DNA of 21,048 bases from Burkholderiales bacterium UBA2459 (GCA_002342365.1 DDPV01000021.1:3679-24726); one strand, 5' to 3'. Counted from the stretch's first letter, positions 6,668 through 16,475 are shown. The notes: generated by a model not told the origin, from the letters alone. Made by a program: numbers and translations.

Positions 6668-7926
6668 ATGCACCCGATCCCGGCATCAAGATGCATTGGC
6701 TGCGCGAACGCGGCCAGCACGAGGTTTTTTGCGGGCTCACCGGCATCATGTGGCTGCACCGCAAAATGCAAGACGCCTTTTTCCTGATCGTCGGCTCGCG
6801 CACCTGTGCGCACCTGATGCAATCGGCTGCCGGGGTGATGATTTTTGCAGAACCTCGGTTTGCCACCGCAATTATTGAAGAGCGCGATTTGGCAGGGCTT
6901 GCCGATGCCAATGACGAGCTCGATCGTGTCGCCTCAGCGCTGATTGCGCGCCGGCCCGATATCAAGCTGCTCTTTCTCGTCGGTTCTTGTCCCTCCGAGG
7001 TGATCAAGCTTGATTTATCGCGGGCTGCGCAGCGCCTGGATCAGCGTTTTCAGGACCGGCTGCGGGTGCTTGCCTACTCAGGCTCTGGCATCGAAACAAG
7101 TTTTACCCAGGGTGAGGACGCTTGCCTGGCTGCTTTGGTCCCTCAGATGCCACCGCGCGAAGCCTCGGAGCCTGCCAACTTGTTGGTCGTCGGCACGCTG
7201 GCCGATGTGGTTGAAGATCAAATGCGCAGGCACTTCGCTGCACTTGGTATTGAGCATCTTGACTTTTTCCCCGGGCGGCGTGGCTTAGACCTTGCGGCGG
7301 TGGGTTCGCAGACCAAGCTGTTGCTTGCGCAGCCCTTTTTGGCCGAGAGCTTGCGTCTGCTCCAGGCGCGCGGGGCGAGTCATCTGCCTGCTGCCTTTCC
7401 GCTTGGTGCGCAGGGCTCGCTTGCCTGGTACAAAGCGGCCGCCGAAGCCTTCGGCATCGCGAAGGCAAAGCAAGAAGCGGTCTTAAAGCCGCTTGTCGAA
7501 CGCGCCGAAGTGTCGCTGCAAAGGCATCATCAGACCCTGGCTGGCAAGCGTGTGTTCTTTTTTCCTGATTCCCAGCTCGAACCCGCCTTGGCGCGCTTTT
7601 TGTATCAGGAAATGGGTATGCAACTCACCGAGGTCGGCACGCCCTATTTGCACAGCGCCATCATGCAAGCGGAGCTTGAAGCGCTTCCCGCGACGGTTTG
7701 CTTGAGTGAAGGTCAGGATGTTGAGCGGCAACTCGATCGCTGTCTTGCGGCCGAGGTGGATCTTGCGGTGTGCGGCCTTGGACTGGCTAACCCACTTGAG
7801 GCCAAGGGCATCAGCACAAAGTGGTCGATCGAACTGGTTTTCACACCGATCCAAGGCTTTGAACAAGCGGCGGACCTCGCAGGCCTTTTTTCAAGACCGC
7901 TTGAGCGCCGGGAGCTTTTGTCGTGA
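6664..7926 (+). CDS. bchN: Light-independent protochlorophyllide reductase subunit N
   Basis: BchN is one half of the nitrogenase-like NB component of dark-operative protochlorophyllide reductase (DPOR), which reduces ring D of protochlorophyllide with electrons from BchL. Of the 420 residues, Cys23, Cys48 and Cys109 have exactly the spacing of the three cysteine ligands of the NB [4Fe-4S] cluster in Rhodobacter capsulatus (Cys26, 51, 112). They sit in EVFCGLTG, SRTCAHLMQ and LVGSCPSEV. The GTG start overlaps the bchF stop as GTGA. The end overlaps the bchB GTG in the same way, which would help produce N and B in equal amounts for the (NB)2 heterotetramer. Confidence 0.98.
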   Translation: MNAPDPGIKMHWLRERGQHEVFCGLTGIMWLHRKMQDAFFLIVGSRTCAHLMQSAAGVMIFAEPRFATAIIEERDLAGLADANDELDRVASALIARRPDIKLLFLVGSCPSEVIKLDLSRAAQRLDQRFQDRLRVLAYSGSGIETSFTQGEDACLAALVPQMPPREASEPANLLVVGTLADVVEDQMRRHFAALGIEHLDFFPGRRGLDLAAVGSQTKLLLAQPFLAESLRLLQARGASHLPAAFPLGAQGSLAWYKAAAEAFGIAKAKQEAVLKPLVERAEVSLQRHHQTLAGKRVFFFPDSQLEPALARFLYQEMGMQLTEVGTPYLHSAIMQAELEALPATVCLSEGQDVERQLDRCLAAEVDLAVCGLGLANPLEAKGISTKWSIELVFTPIQGFEQAADLAGLFSRPLERRELLS

Positions 7927-9479
7927 AGCTGGCGGTCTGGACTTATGAAGGGCCGCCGCATGTGGGTGCCATGCGGGTTGCTACGGGCATGCAGTCGCTG
8001 CACTATGTGCTGCACGCCCCACAAGGCGATACCTATGCGGACTTGCTTTTCACCATGATTGAGCGCCGCAAACAACGCCCGCCTGTGACCTACACCACTT
8101 TTCAGGCGCGCGATCTGGGGTCCGATACCGCAGCCTTATTCAAGCGCGCAGCGCAAGAGGCTTACGATCGTTTTTCCCCCCAGGCCATGATTGTGGGTGC
8201 CTCCTGCACCGGTGAGCTGATTCAGGATGATCCCGCTGGACTTGCGCTTGCGCTTGATTTGCCGATTCCGGTGATTCCGCTTGAATTGCCTTCGTACCAG
8301 AAAAAAGAAAACTGGGGTGCATCTGAAACCTTTTATCAGTTGGTTCGGCATCTGGTCAGACCGCTGAAGGCCGAACACGATCGCCCGCGGCAGCATGTGC
8401 GTCCGCGCTGTAACCTGCTCGGTCCGACCGCGCTCGGTTTTCGGCATCGCGACGATGTGAAAGAAATCACCGGATTACTGCAGGCGATCGGCGTTGATGT
8501 GCACGGTGTGGCGCCGCTTAGCGCCGATCCGCAGGCGATCACAAGGCTTGCTGAGGCTGATTTCAACGTCTTGATGTACCCCGAAATCGGTTTGCAGGCA
8601 GCCCAGTGGCTGCAAAAGCATTGTCATCAAAGTTATACCAAAACAATTCCGATCGGAGTCAAACAGACGGTTGGATTTATTCACGAGGTTGCGCAGCTGG
8701 CACAGCTCAAGCTTGAGTCTTCGGAAATCGATGCTTTAGCGCAAACGGCTCGCTCGGCTTGGTATGCGCGCTCAGTCGATTCCAATTACTTGCACGGCAA
8801 GCGGGTGTTTATCTTTGGCGACGCCACCCACGCCTTGGCGGCGGCCCGCGTGGCAAGTGAGGAGATCGGACTTCAGGTGGTCGGTATCGGCACCTACAGC
8901 AGAGAGTGGGCCCGCGAAGTTCGCAGCCTTGCCGAATCGCTTTCAGCGAGCGCTTTGATCACCGACGATTATCTTGAAGTGGAGCAGGCCATCGAGTCGC
9001 TTCAGCCAGAACTTGTGCTTGGCACCCAGATGGAGCGGCATATCGCCAAGCGCCTGCGTATTCCCTGCGCGGTGATTTCCGCGCCGGTTCATGTTCAGGA
9101 CTATCCCGCCCGCTACTCACCGCAAATGGGTTTTGAGGGTAGCAATGTGTTGTTCGATACCTGGATCCATCCCTTGATGATGGGACTTGAAGAGCATTTG
9201 CTTGGCATGTTTCGCGAAGATTTTGAATTTCATGACGATCAGGCGCCCTCGCATTTGGGTCGCCATGCTGCACAAGCCGTCCCGGTGGCGGTGGCTGCGA
9301 CAGAGCAGTCGGCCAATGAACCTACCTGGGAAAGCGAAGCCGAACAAGAGCTCAAAAAAATACCGTTTTTTGTGCGTGGCAAGGCGCGCCGCAATACCGA
9401 GCAGTTTGCCCGTAATCAAGGGTTGTCGCGGATCACGATCAAGACGCTTTACGACGCCAAAGCGCATTTTGCCCGCTAG
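7923..9479 (+). CDS. bchB: Light-independent protochlorophyllide reductase subunit B
   Basis: BchB pairs with BchN in the catalytic component of DPOR and contributes to the substrate cavity. The 518-residue protein begins MKLAVWTYEGPPHVGAMRVA. Asp36 in APQGDTYADLLF is the unusual aspartate ligand of the NB cluster. Asp286 in RSVDSNYL lies where the proposed proton-donating aspartate (Asp274 in R. capsulatus) is expected, by recalled alignment. Also seen are TALGFRHRDDV, ISAPVHVQD and the conserved C-terminal domain IPFFVRGKARRNTE. A poorly conserved Ala/Glu-rich linker precedes that domain (about 425-470). The GTG start overlaps the bchN stop by four bases. Confidence 0.98.
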   Translation: MKLAVWTYEGPPHVGAMRVATGMQSLHYVLHAPQGDTYADLLFTMIERRKQRPPVTYTTFQARDLGSDTAALFKRAAQEAYDRFSPQAMIVGASCTGELIQDDPAGLALALDLPIPVIPLELPSYQKKENWGASETFYQLVRHLVRPLKAEHDRPRQHVRPRCNLLGPTALGFRHRDDVKEITGLLQAIGVDVHGVAPLSADPQAITRLAEADFNVLMYPEIGLQAAQWLQKHCHQSYTKTIPIGVKQTVGFIHEVAQLAQLKLESSEIDALAQTARSAWYARSVDSNYLHGKRVFIFGDATHALAAARVASEEIGLQVVGIGTYSREWAREVRSLAESLSASALITDDYLEVEQAIESLQPELVLGTQMERHIAKRLRIPCAVISAPVHVQDYPARYSPQMGFEGSNVLFDTWIHPLMMGLEEHLLGMFREDFEFHDDQAPSHLGRHAAQAVPVAVAATEQSANEPTWESEAEQELKKIPFFVRGKARRNTEQFARNQGLSRITIKTLYDAKAHFAR

Positions 9480-9506
9480 CCCGAGTCCATCAAGGTGCAA
9501 ACAAAC

Positions 9507-12500
9507 ATGAAAACCCAGCCAAGCCCAGAGGCGATCCGCATATGCGTGATCACGCTCGATGCGCATCTGGCCAGTGCGATGGATGAGGCGCGCAGGCAAC
9601 TGATACAAGAACTCAGCGGACTGAGGCTCACGCTGCATGCTGCAGCCGAATTTGCTGCAGACGCCGGCAAGCTCAAGCAATGCCTTGATGATATTGCGCA
9701 GGCCGACATCATCGTTGCCAATATGCTCTTTTTAGAAGAACATATTCGACTGGTGCAGCCTGCTCTGCAGGCGCGTCGCCCGCATTGTGACGCGATGCTG
9801 GTTTGCCTCTCGGCTTCCGAAGTCACCAAGCTCACCCGCGTTGGCCGCTTTGATATGCAAAAGCCAGGCTCGGCGGCGATGAATTTTCTTAAAAAACTTC
9901 GTGGCAGCGCCCGCGCAACCGAGCAGCCCAGCGAAGACAGCCTTGAGTGCGCAACGCAGCAGACGGGCTTTATGCGTCGAAGCACGCAGTCGGCAGCTCC
10001 GGTCAGCTCGGGCGAAAAGCAAATGGCGATGTTGCGTCGGCTGCCCAAGATTTTGCGGTTTATTCCCGGCACAGCGCAGGATGTGCGGGTGTACTTTCTT
10101 TGCATGCAGTACTGGCTGGCAGGCAGTCAGGGCAATTTGGGCAATATGCTTCGCTTGCTAATTGATCGTTACGCCAGCGGTCCGCGGGCCACTTTGCGCG
10201 GGCGATTGAAGATTCAAGACCCGATCGAGTACCCCGAAGTGGGTCTATATCATCCCGCGCTTGCTCAGGCCGTGACCACCGAGCTTGCTGATTTGCCCTG
10301 CGCACCGCTTGGGCCTGATGCGCCACGCGTGGGGGTGCTGGTGTTGCGCTCGTATTTGCTGGCCAACAACACGGCGCACTACGATGCAGTGATCAGGGCC
10401 CTGGAAGCGCGCGGGATGCAGGTGATTACCGCATTTGCAAGCGGACTTGATGCGCGTTCGGCGATTGAGCGTTATTTTTTCGATGAGGATGGTAAGCCCG
10501 GCATCGATCTTTTACTCTCACTCACCGGATTCTCGCTGGTCGGTGGTCCTGCCTACAACGATTCAAACGCAGCCCAGGCGATCTTGCGGCGGCTCGATGT
10601 GCCCTATCTTGCGGCCCAGGCTGTCGAGTTTCAATTATTAGATCAATGGGAGCAGTCCGAACGCGGGCTGATGCCGGTTGAAAGCACGATGATGGTCGCC
10701 ATTCCCGAGCTGGACGGTGCAACCGGCTCGATGGTTTTTGGCGGAAGAGCGCCTTCGCAGCGCAACATGTCTGCGCATCCTGAAAGGGTGCAACGTCTTG
10801 CCGCTCGGGTGCAAAAACTGGTCGGGCTGCGCAGGCAGGCGCAGGCATCTCGCAAGCTGGCGATTGTGATTTTTGGCTTTCCGCCCAATGCCGGAAGCCT
10901 TGGTACTGCAGCACACCTTGATGTGTTTGCCTCCCTTTGGCATTTGCTTTGTCGTTTAAGCGCTGAGGGCTACCAGGTCGATGTGCCTGCCTCGGTGGAC
11001 GATTTGCGCGAGCGCCTGCTCAAGGGTAATGCGATGCGCTACGGGAGCCCGGCTAATGTCGCAGCGCAAGTGCCCCTGGATGACTATATCGAGCGGGAAA
11101 CCTGGGTTGATGCGATCGCAGCCCAATGGGGTCCGGCGCCGGGTCGGTTGCAAACCGACGGCCAGTCGATTTTTGTTTACGGGCTTGACCTTGGCCATGT
11201 TTTTATCGGAGTGCAGCCAGCCCTCGGTTATGAAGGCGACCCGATGCGCATGCTCTTTGAAAAGAGCTTCACACCCACGCATGCTTTTGCAGCGTTTTAT
11301 CGCTACCTGCGCGAGCGGTTTCAAGCCGATGCGATCTTGCATTTTGGCACCCATGGTGCGCTTGAATTCATGCCCGGCAAGCAGTGCGGTATGAGTGAGG
11401 CTTGTTGGCCAGACCGCTTGATCGGCGACACCCCGCATTTTTACTTTTACGCAGCCAATAACCCCTCAGAGGGCACGATTGCCAAGCGGCGGGCGGCCGC
11501 AACGCTTGTGAGTTATCGCACACCGCCCTTGGCGCAGGCCGGTTTATACGCCGGCCTTCATGAGCTCAAGACCTTGATCGAGCGCTGGCGTGCGCTTGCG
11601 CCCGAACTTCATGAGGAGCGACAAAGCCTGCAAGAGCTTATCGTTGAGCAAGCTTGCGAACTCGAGCTTCTTGATGCGAAAGAAAAGGGCGATCGGTTGA
11701 CGATTGCTGCGGTTCAAAACCGCATGCTTGAGATTGAGCAGTGCCTTATTCCCGAAGGCATGCATCAGCTTGGAAGCCTGGCATCGGGCAAGACCTTGCT
11801 CGCTTGGTCGCAGTCCATGCTGCAAGCAGCTTGCGGCAAGCCGGTGACTGAGGGGCTCGCGCAAGCCCTGGTCGATGCGTCGCTGCGATTGGCAAGGCTT
11901 GAGCCAGTCCCTCGGGCCCAAGCGGTCAAAGCGCTTTCCCCGATGGCAAGCGCAGCAGGCGTGGGTGCCGACTGCCTTGAGCCTGTGCTTGTTGCACTTG
12001 CGCAGTTGCAAGAAGATCATGAAACCGAAGGTTTGCTTCGCGCACTCAGAGGCCGATTCATTGAGGCATCTGCCGGTGGCGATATTTTGCGAAATCCCGA
12101 GGTCTTGCCCGCTGGGCGCAACATCCACGGCTTTGATCCCTTCCGGATTCCGAGCCGCTTTGCAATGGCCGACGGTCGCGGGCAGGCTGAGCGGCTGATT
12201 GCCCGCCATCAAGCCGATGGTCACGGTTTTCCCGAGTCGATCGCCTTGGTTCTCTGGGGAAGTGATAATTTAAAGAGCGAGGGCGCAGCCTTGGCGCAGG
12301 CCTTGGCACTGATGGGTGCCGGACCGCGTTTTGATAGCTATGGCCGCTTAGCCGGTGCACAACTTATACCGCTTGAGGTTTTAAAGCGCCCGCGCATTGA
12401 TGTGACCATGAGCTTATCGGGCATTTTCCGCGACCTATTGCCCTTGCAAACCCGCATGCTTGCCGAAGCGGCTTATCTGGCAGCCAGTGCTGATGAACCC

Positions 12501-13307
12501 TTGTCGATGAATCTGATTCGTCGCAACACGCTGGCCCATCAGCAAGCGCAAGGCTGTGATTTCGAAACCGCCTGCCTGCGCGTTTTTTCAAACGCCGACG
12601 GTGCCTACGGCGCCAACATCAATCATCTGATTGAGAGCAGTCACTGGGAGGAAGAAGACGAGCTTGCCGGCCTTTTTTCAAGGCGTAAGAGCTTTGCCTA
12701 CAACCGGCGTGGTGAAGCCTCTCAGCAAGCTGAGATGCTCAGTCGCAATCTTTCACAGGTAAGCCTCGCCTATCAGAACCTTGATGCCGCCGAAACCGGC
12801 GTGACCTCGCTCGATCAATACTTTGACAGTTTGGGGGGCATCAGCCGCGCAGTCGCCGCAGCGCAAGGTCGAGCTATTCCTGTTTACATCAGCGACCAGA
12901 CCCAGGGCAGCGCCAAAGTCCGCAGCCTTCAAGAGCAGGTGGACCTGGAGGCGCGCACCCGCATGCTCAACCCCAAATGGTATGAGGCGATGCTCAAACA
13001 CGGCTATGAGGGTGTTCGCCAGATCGAATCGCATCTGACCAACACCATGGGATGGTCGGCCACCACCGGGAAGGTTCCCGAGTGGGTTTATCAACAGGTC
13101 ACCGAGACCTTCATCAAGGATCGCGAGATGCGAGATCGACTGGCAAATCTCAACCCCGATGCATCAGCGAAGCTTGTGCAACGGCTGCTCGAAGCGCACG
13201 AAAGGCGCTACTGGCAACCCGATCCCCAAACCCTGCAAAGCTTGCGTGAAGCCAGCGATGACATCGAAGACCGTATTGAAGGTGTTTACGAGGACTTATC
13301 CGCATGA
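9507..13307 (+). CDS. bchH: Magnesium chelatase, large porphyrin-binding subunit H
   Basis: BchH is the catalytic subunit of Mg-chelatase. With BchI and BchD (not in this window) it inserts Mg2+ into protoporphyrin IX, the committed step to bacteriochlorophyll, and it also stimulates BchM. The protein is 1266 residues, as expected. The family core is clear: HFGTHGALEFMPGKQCG from residue 612, followed by FYFYAANNPSEGTIAKRRA, both typical of CobN/BchH. An ATG at 9507 with AAGGTG about nine bases before it was preferred to a GTG at 9495, which lies inside that Shine-Dalgarno. The 27-base gap after bchB is the only break in the chain of overlapping genes from bchF to lhaA. The stop overlaps the bchL ATG (ATGA). 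Confidence 0.98.
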   Translation: MKTQPSPEAIRICVITLDAHLASAMDEARRQLIQELSGLRLTLHAAAEFAADAGKLKQCLDDIAQADIIVANMLFLEEHIRLVQPALQARRPHCDAMLVCLSASEVTKLTRVGRFDMQKPGSAAMNFLKKLRGSARATEQPSEDSLECATQQTGFMRRSTQSAAPVSSGEKQMAMLRRLPKILRFIPGTAQDVRVYFLCMQYWLAGSQGNLGNMLRLLIDRYASGPRATLRGRLKIQDPIEYPEVGLYHPALAQAVTTELADLPCAPLGPDAPRVGVLVLRSYLLANNTAHYDAVIRALEARGMQVITAFASGLDARSAIERYFFDEDGKPGIDLLLSLTGFSLVGGPAYNDSNAAQAILRRLDVPYLAAQAVEFQLLDQWEQSERGLMPVESTMMVAIPELDGATGSMVFGGRAPSQRNMSAHPERVQRLAARVQKLVGLRRQAQASRKLAIVIFGFPPNAGSLGTAAHLDVFASLWHLLCRLSAEGYQVDVPASVDDLRERLLKGNAMRYGSPANVAAQVPLDDYIERETWVDAIAAQWGPAPGRLQTDGQSIFVYGLDLGHVFIGVQPALGYEGDPMRMLFEKSFTPTHAFAAFYRYLRERFQADAILHFGTHGALEFMPGKQCGMSEACWPDRLIGDTPHFYFYAANNPSEGTIAKRRAAATLVSYRTPPLAQAGLYAGLHELKTLIERWRALAPELHEERQSLQELIVEQACELELLDAKEKGDRLTIAAVQNRMLEIEQCLIPEGMHQLGSLASGKTLLAWSQSMLQAACGKPVTEGLAQALVDASLRLARLEPVPRAQAVKALSPMASAAGVGADCLEPVLVALAQLQEDHETEGLLRALRGRFIEASAGGDILRNPEVLPAGRNIHGFDPFRIPSRFAMADGRGQAERLIARHQADGHGFPESIALVLWGSDNLKSEGAALAQALALMGAGPRFDSYGRLAGAQLIPLEVLKRPRIDVTMSLSGIFRDLLPLQTRMLAEAAYLAASADEPLSMNLIRRNTLAHQQAQGCDFETACLRVFSNADGAYGANINHLIESSHWEEEDELAGLFSRRKSFAYNRRGEASQQAEMLSRNLSQVSLAYQNLDAAETGVTSLDQYFDSLGGISRAVAAAQGRAIPVYISDQTQGSAKVRSLQEQVDLEARTRMLNPKWYEAMLKHGYEGVRQIESHLTNTMGWSATTGKVPEWVYQQVTETFIKDREMRDRLANLNPDASAKLVQRLLEAHERRYWQPDPQTLQSLREASDDIEDRIEGVYEDLSA

Positions 13308-14233
13308 AGCGCATCCCCATCATTGAAGAACAGATACGACCCCGCAGCGCCTCGGGTCCGGGCCGAGGGATCGGCGACGGTGAGGGCAGCTTGCAAGTGC
13401 ATCTCGACCCGTCGGTACGGATCAGCAACGCCAAGGTGTTTGCAGTCTATGGCAAGGGCGGTATCGGAAAAAGCACCACCTCGTCGAATCTATCGGCAGC
13501 ATTTTCCAAATTGGGCAAACGGGTGCTGCAAATCGGTTGCGACCCCAAGCATGATTCAACCTTCACGCTGACCAAGCGCTTAGTCCCCACGGTGATCGAT
13601 ATTTTAGAACAAGTTGATTTTCATACCGAAGAGCTTCGGGTTGAAGATTTTGTTTATGAAGGCTATAACGGCGTTATGTGTGTTGAAGCTGGCGGCCCGC
13701 CGGCAGGAACCGGATGTGGCGGCTATGTGGTCGGTCAAACCGTGAAGCTGTTAAAAGAGCACCATTTGCTTGATGAAAGCGACGTGGTGATTTTTGATGT
13801 GCTTGGCGATGTGGTCTGCGGTGGGTTTGCAGCACCGCTGCAACACGCTGACCGGGCACTGATTGTGACGGCCAACGATTTTGATTCAATTTTTGCGATG
13901 AATCGCATCATCGCCGCGATCCAGGCCAAGTCAAAGAATTACAAAGTCCGGGTTGGTGGCGTGATCGCCAATCGCAGCGCCCAGACCGATCAAGTCGATC
14001 GCTTCAACGCGCGTACCGGTTTGAGCACCCTCGCGCACTTTCCCGACCTTGATGCGATCCGAAGAAGCCGGCTAAAAAAAGCAACGCTCTTTGAAATGGA
14101 ATCATCGCCCGAACTTGATGCGGTTCAGCAAGCTTATCTCGAACTTGCGGCGAAGCTGTGGGCAGGTACCGAGGGACTTGCGCCTGAGTCCTTGAAGGAT
14201 CGGGAGATCTTCGATCTGCTGGGCTTTGATTGA
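13304..14233 (+). CDS. bchL: Light-independent protochlorophyllide reductase ATP-binding (iron) protein L
   Basis: BchL is the NifH-like dimeric ATPase that passes electrons to BchNB. The 309-residue protein has the P-loop GKGGIGKST (residues 50-58) and IGCDPKHDST (switch I region). Cys138 (GTGCGGYVVG) and Cys172 (VVCGGFAAPL) are the pair that holds the [4Fe-4S] cluster between the two subunits; their spacing of 34 equals that of Cys131/Cys165 in R. sphaeroides. The N-terminal 35 or so residues are basic and poorly conserved, like the flexible autoinhibitory tail described in Rhodobacter. It overlaps bchH (ATGA) and bchM (TGATG), so separate translation signals are minimal. Confidence 0.98.
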   Translation: MKRIPIIEEQIRPRSASGPGRGIGDGEGSLQVHLDPSVRISNAKVFAVYGKGGIGKSTTSSNLSAAFSKLGKRVLQIGCDPKHDSTFTLTKRLVPTVIDILEQVDFHTEELRVEDFVYEGYNGVMCVEAGGPPAGTGCGGYVVGQTVKLLKEHHLLDESDVVIFDVLGDVVCGGFAAPLQHADRALIVTANDFDSIFAMNRIIAAIQAKSKNYKVRVGGVIANRSAQTDQVDRFNARTGLSTLAHFPDLDAIRRSRLKKATLFEMESSPELDAVQQAYLELAAKLWAGTEGLAPESLKDREIFDLLGFD

Positions 14234-15033
14234 TGGATCCGGCTTCGTATCAGCAGCGGCGCAACCAGGTCGAGCAATACTTCGACCGGACCGCCTTTGC
14301 GGCTTGGGCAAGGCTGACCTCCGATGCGCCGGTGAGCCGCATCCGCGCCAGCGTTCGCGCCGGGCGAGACCGGATGCGAAGCAACATGCTCGCTGCGCTT
14401 GGCGATGATCTTCAGGGGCGCCGTATTCTGGATGCCGGATGCGGCACAGGCGCTATGGCGCTTGAACTTGCTCAACGCGGCGCCGATGTGCTGGCAGTGG
14501 ATTTATCCAGTCAACTGATTGCGCTTGCCAAAGAGCGCGCGGCCCAAGAGCGCATGAACAAGGAGCAAAAGGCCAAAGAGCACAGGACCCAAGAGGTCAG
14601 AACCGGGAGCATCCTGTGGGTGGCCGGCGACATGCTCGATGCTTCGTTCGGACACTTCGATCATGTGGTGGCGATGGACTCTTTGATTCACTACGATGCC
14701 GACGATATGGCCAATGCGGTTCAGCGGCTCAGCGATCGAACAAGGCTTAGCCTGCACCTCAGCTTTGCGCCGCGCACCCCGATGCTTGCCTTGATGCACG
14801 CCGTTGGCCGTTGTTTACCGCGGGCCGACCGCGCGCCCTCCATTGTGCCCCTGGCCGCTGAGCACATCATCAGCAAACTCGCAAGCCTTGATCCATCAAG
14901 GCCAAATATGATCGCCTTGGGTGAGCGTGTCAGCAGCGGCTTTTATATTTCCCAGCTCCTGCATGTGTTGCAAGCTCAGCAGCTGCAGGCAGAGCAGGCT
15001 TGCGATCAGGCGCAGGCACTCAGGCTGTCATGA
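14233..15033 (+). CDS. bchM: Magnesium protoporphyrin IX O-methyltransferase
   Basis: BchM methylates the C13 propionate of Mg-protoporphyrin IX using S-adenosylmethionine, giving the substrate of AcsF. The 266-residue class I methyltransferase has motif I ILDAGCGTG (about 65-73), then VLAVDLSSQLI (about 87-96) and a DHVVAMDSLIHY active-site region (motif post-II). The N-terminal segment VEQYFDRTAFAAWARL is typical of the family. A Lys/Glu/Arg-rich stretch (about 101-124) between motif I and the middle of the fold is longer than I expect. The ATG shares one base with the bchL stop (TGATG). An in-frame TTG one codon earlier is possible. Confidence 0.95.
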   Translation: MDPASYQQRRNQVEQYFDRTAFAAWARLTSDAPVSRIRASVRAGRDRMRSNMLAALGDDLQGRRILDAGCGTGAMALELAQRGADVLAVDLSSQLIALAKERAAQERMNKEQKAKEHRTQEVRTGSILWVAGDMLDASFGHFDHVVAMDSLIHYDADDMANAVQRLSDRTRLSLHLSFAPRTPMLALMHAVGRCLPRADRAPSIVPLAAEHIISKLASLDPSRPNMIALGERVSSGFYISQLLHVLQAQQLQAEQACDQAQALRLS

Positions 15034-16475
15034 AAAGCTTCGCTGCACTTAACCGTCGCCTGGCGCTTCAAATGCGCCACATCAGCCCGCGCCTGCTGCC
15101 TTTTGCCGATGCTGCCAGTGCCCAACTGCCCTTGGGGCAGCTTCTGAGGCTGTCGCTTTTTCAGTGCTCAGTCGGCATGTGCCTGGTGCTGCTGACCGGA
15201 ACGCTCAACCGGGTGATGATTGTTGAGATGGGGGTTTCGGCCTGGCTTGTGTCTTTGATGGTCTCGCTGCCGATTCTTTTTGCGCCCTTGCGCGCCTTCA
15301 TCGGCTTTCGATCCGACACCCATCGATCGGCGATCGGCTGGCGAAGGGTTCCCTATCTCTGGTTCGGCACGCTGATGCAGGTGGGTGGACTCGAGTTCAT
15401 GCCCTTTGCGCTGATCGTGCTCTCAGGCGATAGCCAAGGGCCCGCTTTCATCGGACCTGCTGCTGCTGCGCTTGCTTTTCTGATGGTTGGCGCCGGCCTG
15501 CACACCACGCAAACGGCGGGGCTTGCACTGGCAGCCGACCTGTCGCCCGAAGACAAGCAGCCGCGGGTTGTTGCCTTGCTCTATGTGATGCTGCTTGCGG
15601 GGATGATGATCAGCGCTTTGGTCTTTGCCCTGGTGCTTGCCGATTTTTCGCAGCTGCAGCTCATCCGGGTGGTGCAAGCTGCGGCGGTAGCGACCATGAT
15701 CCTTAATTGTGTATCGCTCTGGAAGCAAGAGCGAAGAAATCCATCGCATCGTCAGGATCGGGTGCCGGCGCGAGCCTTTTTAGAGGCTTGGCGCGATTTT
15801 GTTGACAAGCCTGGCGCCAAGCGCTTTTTGTGGGCGACCGGCCTGGGCACTGCTGCATTCAACATGCAAGACATCTTGCTTGAGCCTTATGGCGCTGAGG
15901 TTTTGCTTTTGCCGGTGTCGCAGACCACGGCGCTGAGCGCCTTCAGTGCAAGCGGCATGCTGATTGCTTTTGCCTTGGCCGCGCGCGCCTTAAGCCGGGG
16001 CTATGCGGCGCTCAAACTGGCTGCGGCGGGCGCGCTTGTTGGGGTGTTTGCCTTTGCTGCCGTGATCTTTTCAGGTCCGCTGCAATCGCCCGACCTCTTT
16101 CGTGTCGGCGCATCGCTGATTGGTTTTGGCGGCGGACTTTTCGCCGTGGGTACCTTGATTACGGCGATGAACCTGGAGCAAGGCATCTACAAAGGACTTG
16201 CGCTCGGTGCCTGGGGCGCGGTTCAGGCAAGCGCTGCTGGTGTTGCGATTGGCGCAGGCGGCGTGCTGCGCGATTTGTTCAAGATTCCGATGCTGTCTGG
16301 CGCCTGGGGTGAGGCTTTGCAAAATGCGGTCATGCCTTACAGCGCGGTCTATCACTTGGAGATCGCGCTGCTTTTCCTCACCCTGGTACTGATCGGACCG
16401 CTCACCCGCTCGCTGCAGTCTCGGGGTCCTGCGCAGCCTGCGCAAGTCTTTGGGGTTGTGCAGCTTCCCGGTTGA
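15030..16475 (+). CDS. lhaA: LhaA, PucC-family light-harvesting 1 assembly protein
   Basis: LhaA is a polytopic membrane protein of the PucC branch of the major facilitator superfamily. In Rhodobacter it is needed for efficient assembly of light-harvesting complex 1 and is thought to bring bacteriochlorophyll to nascent LH1 polypeptides. The 481-residue protein has about 12 hydrophobic helices. It shows GTLNRVMIVEM (about 57-67), the R-SDTHRSAIGWRRVPYLW loop, and a late GLALGAWGAVQASAAG helix. The ATG overlaps the bchM stop (ATGA). The position directly before puhA is the standard one. It is a paralogue of the PucC-family gene at 1783-3213, with which it shares the NRVM-VEM motif. Confidence 0.95.
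   Translation: MKSFAALNRRLALQMRHISPRLLPFADAASAQLPLGQLLRLSLFQCSVGMCLVLLTGTLNRVMIVEMGVSAWLVSLMVSLPILFAPLRAFIGFRSDTHRSAIGWRRVPYLWFGTLMQVGGLEFMPFALIVLSGDSQGPAFIGPAAAALAFLMVGAGLHTTQTAGLALAADLSPEDKQPRVVALLYVMLLAGMMISALVFALVLADFSQLQLIRVVQAAAVATMILNCVSLWKQERRNPSHRQDRVPARAFLEAWRDFVDKPGAKRFLWATGLGTAAFNMQDILLEPYGAEVLLLPVSQTTALSAFSASGMLIAFALAARALSRGYAALKLAAAGALVGVFAFAAVIFSGPLQSPDLFRVGASLIGFGGGLFAVGTLITAMNLEQGIYKGLALGAWGAVQASAAGVAIGAGGVLRDLFKIPMLSGAWGEALQNAVMPYSAVYHLEIALLFLTLVLIGPLTRSLQSRGPAQPAQVFGVVQLPG

Noticed and set aside
9495..9506. GTG at 9495 as the bchH start
   Set aside because: The GTG forms part of the AAGGTG that serves as Shine-Dalgarno for the ATG at 9507.
11544..12224. 226-codon minus-strand open frame inside bchH
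   Set aside because: It lies wholly opposite a confidently identified BchH region and has no recognisable family features.
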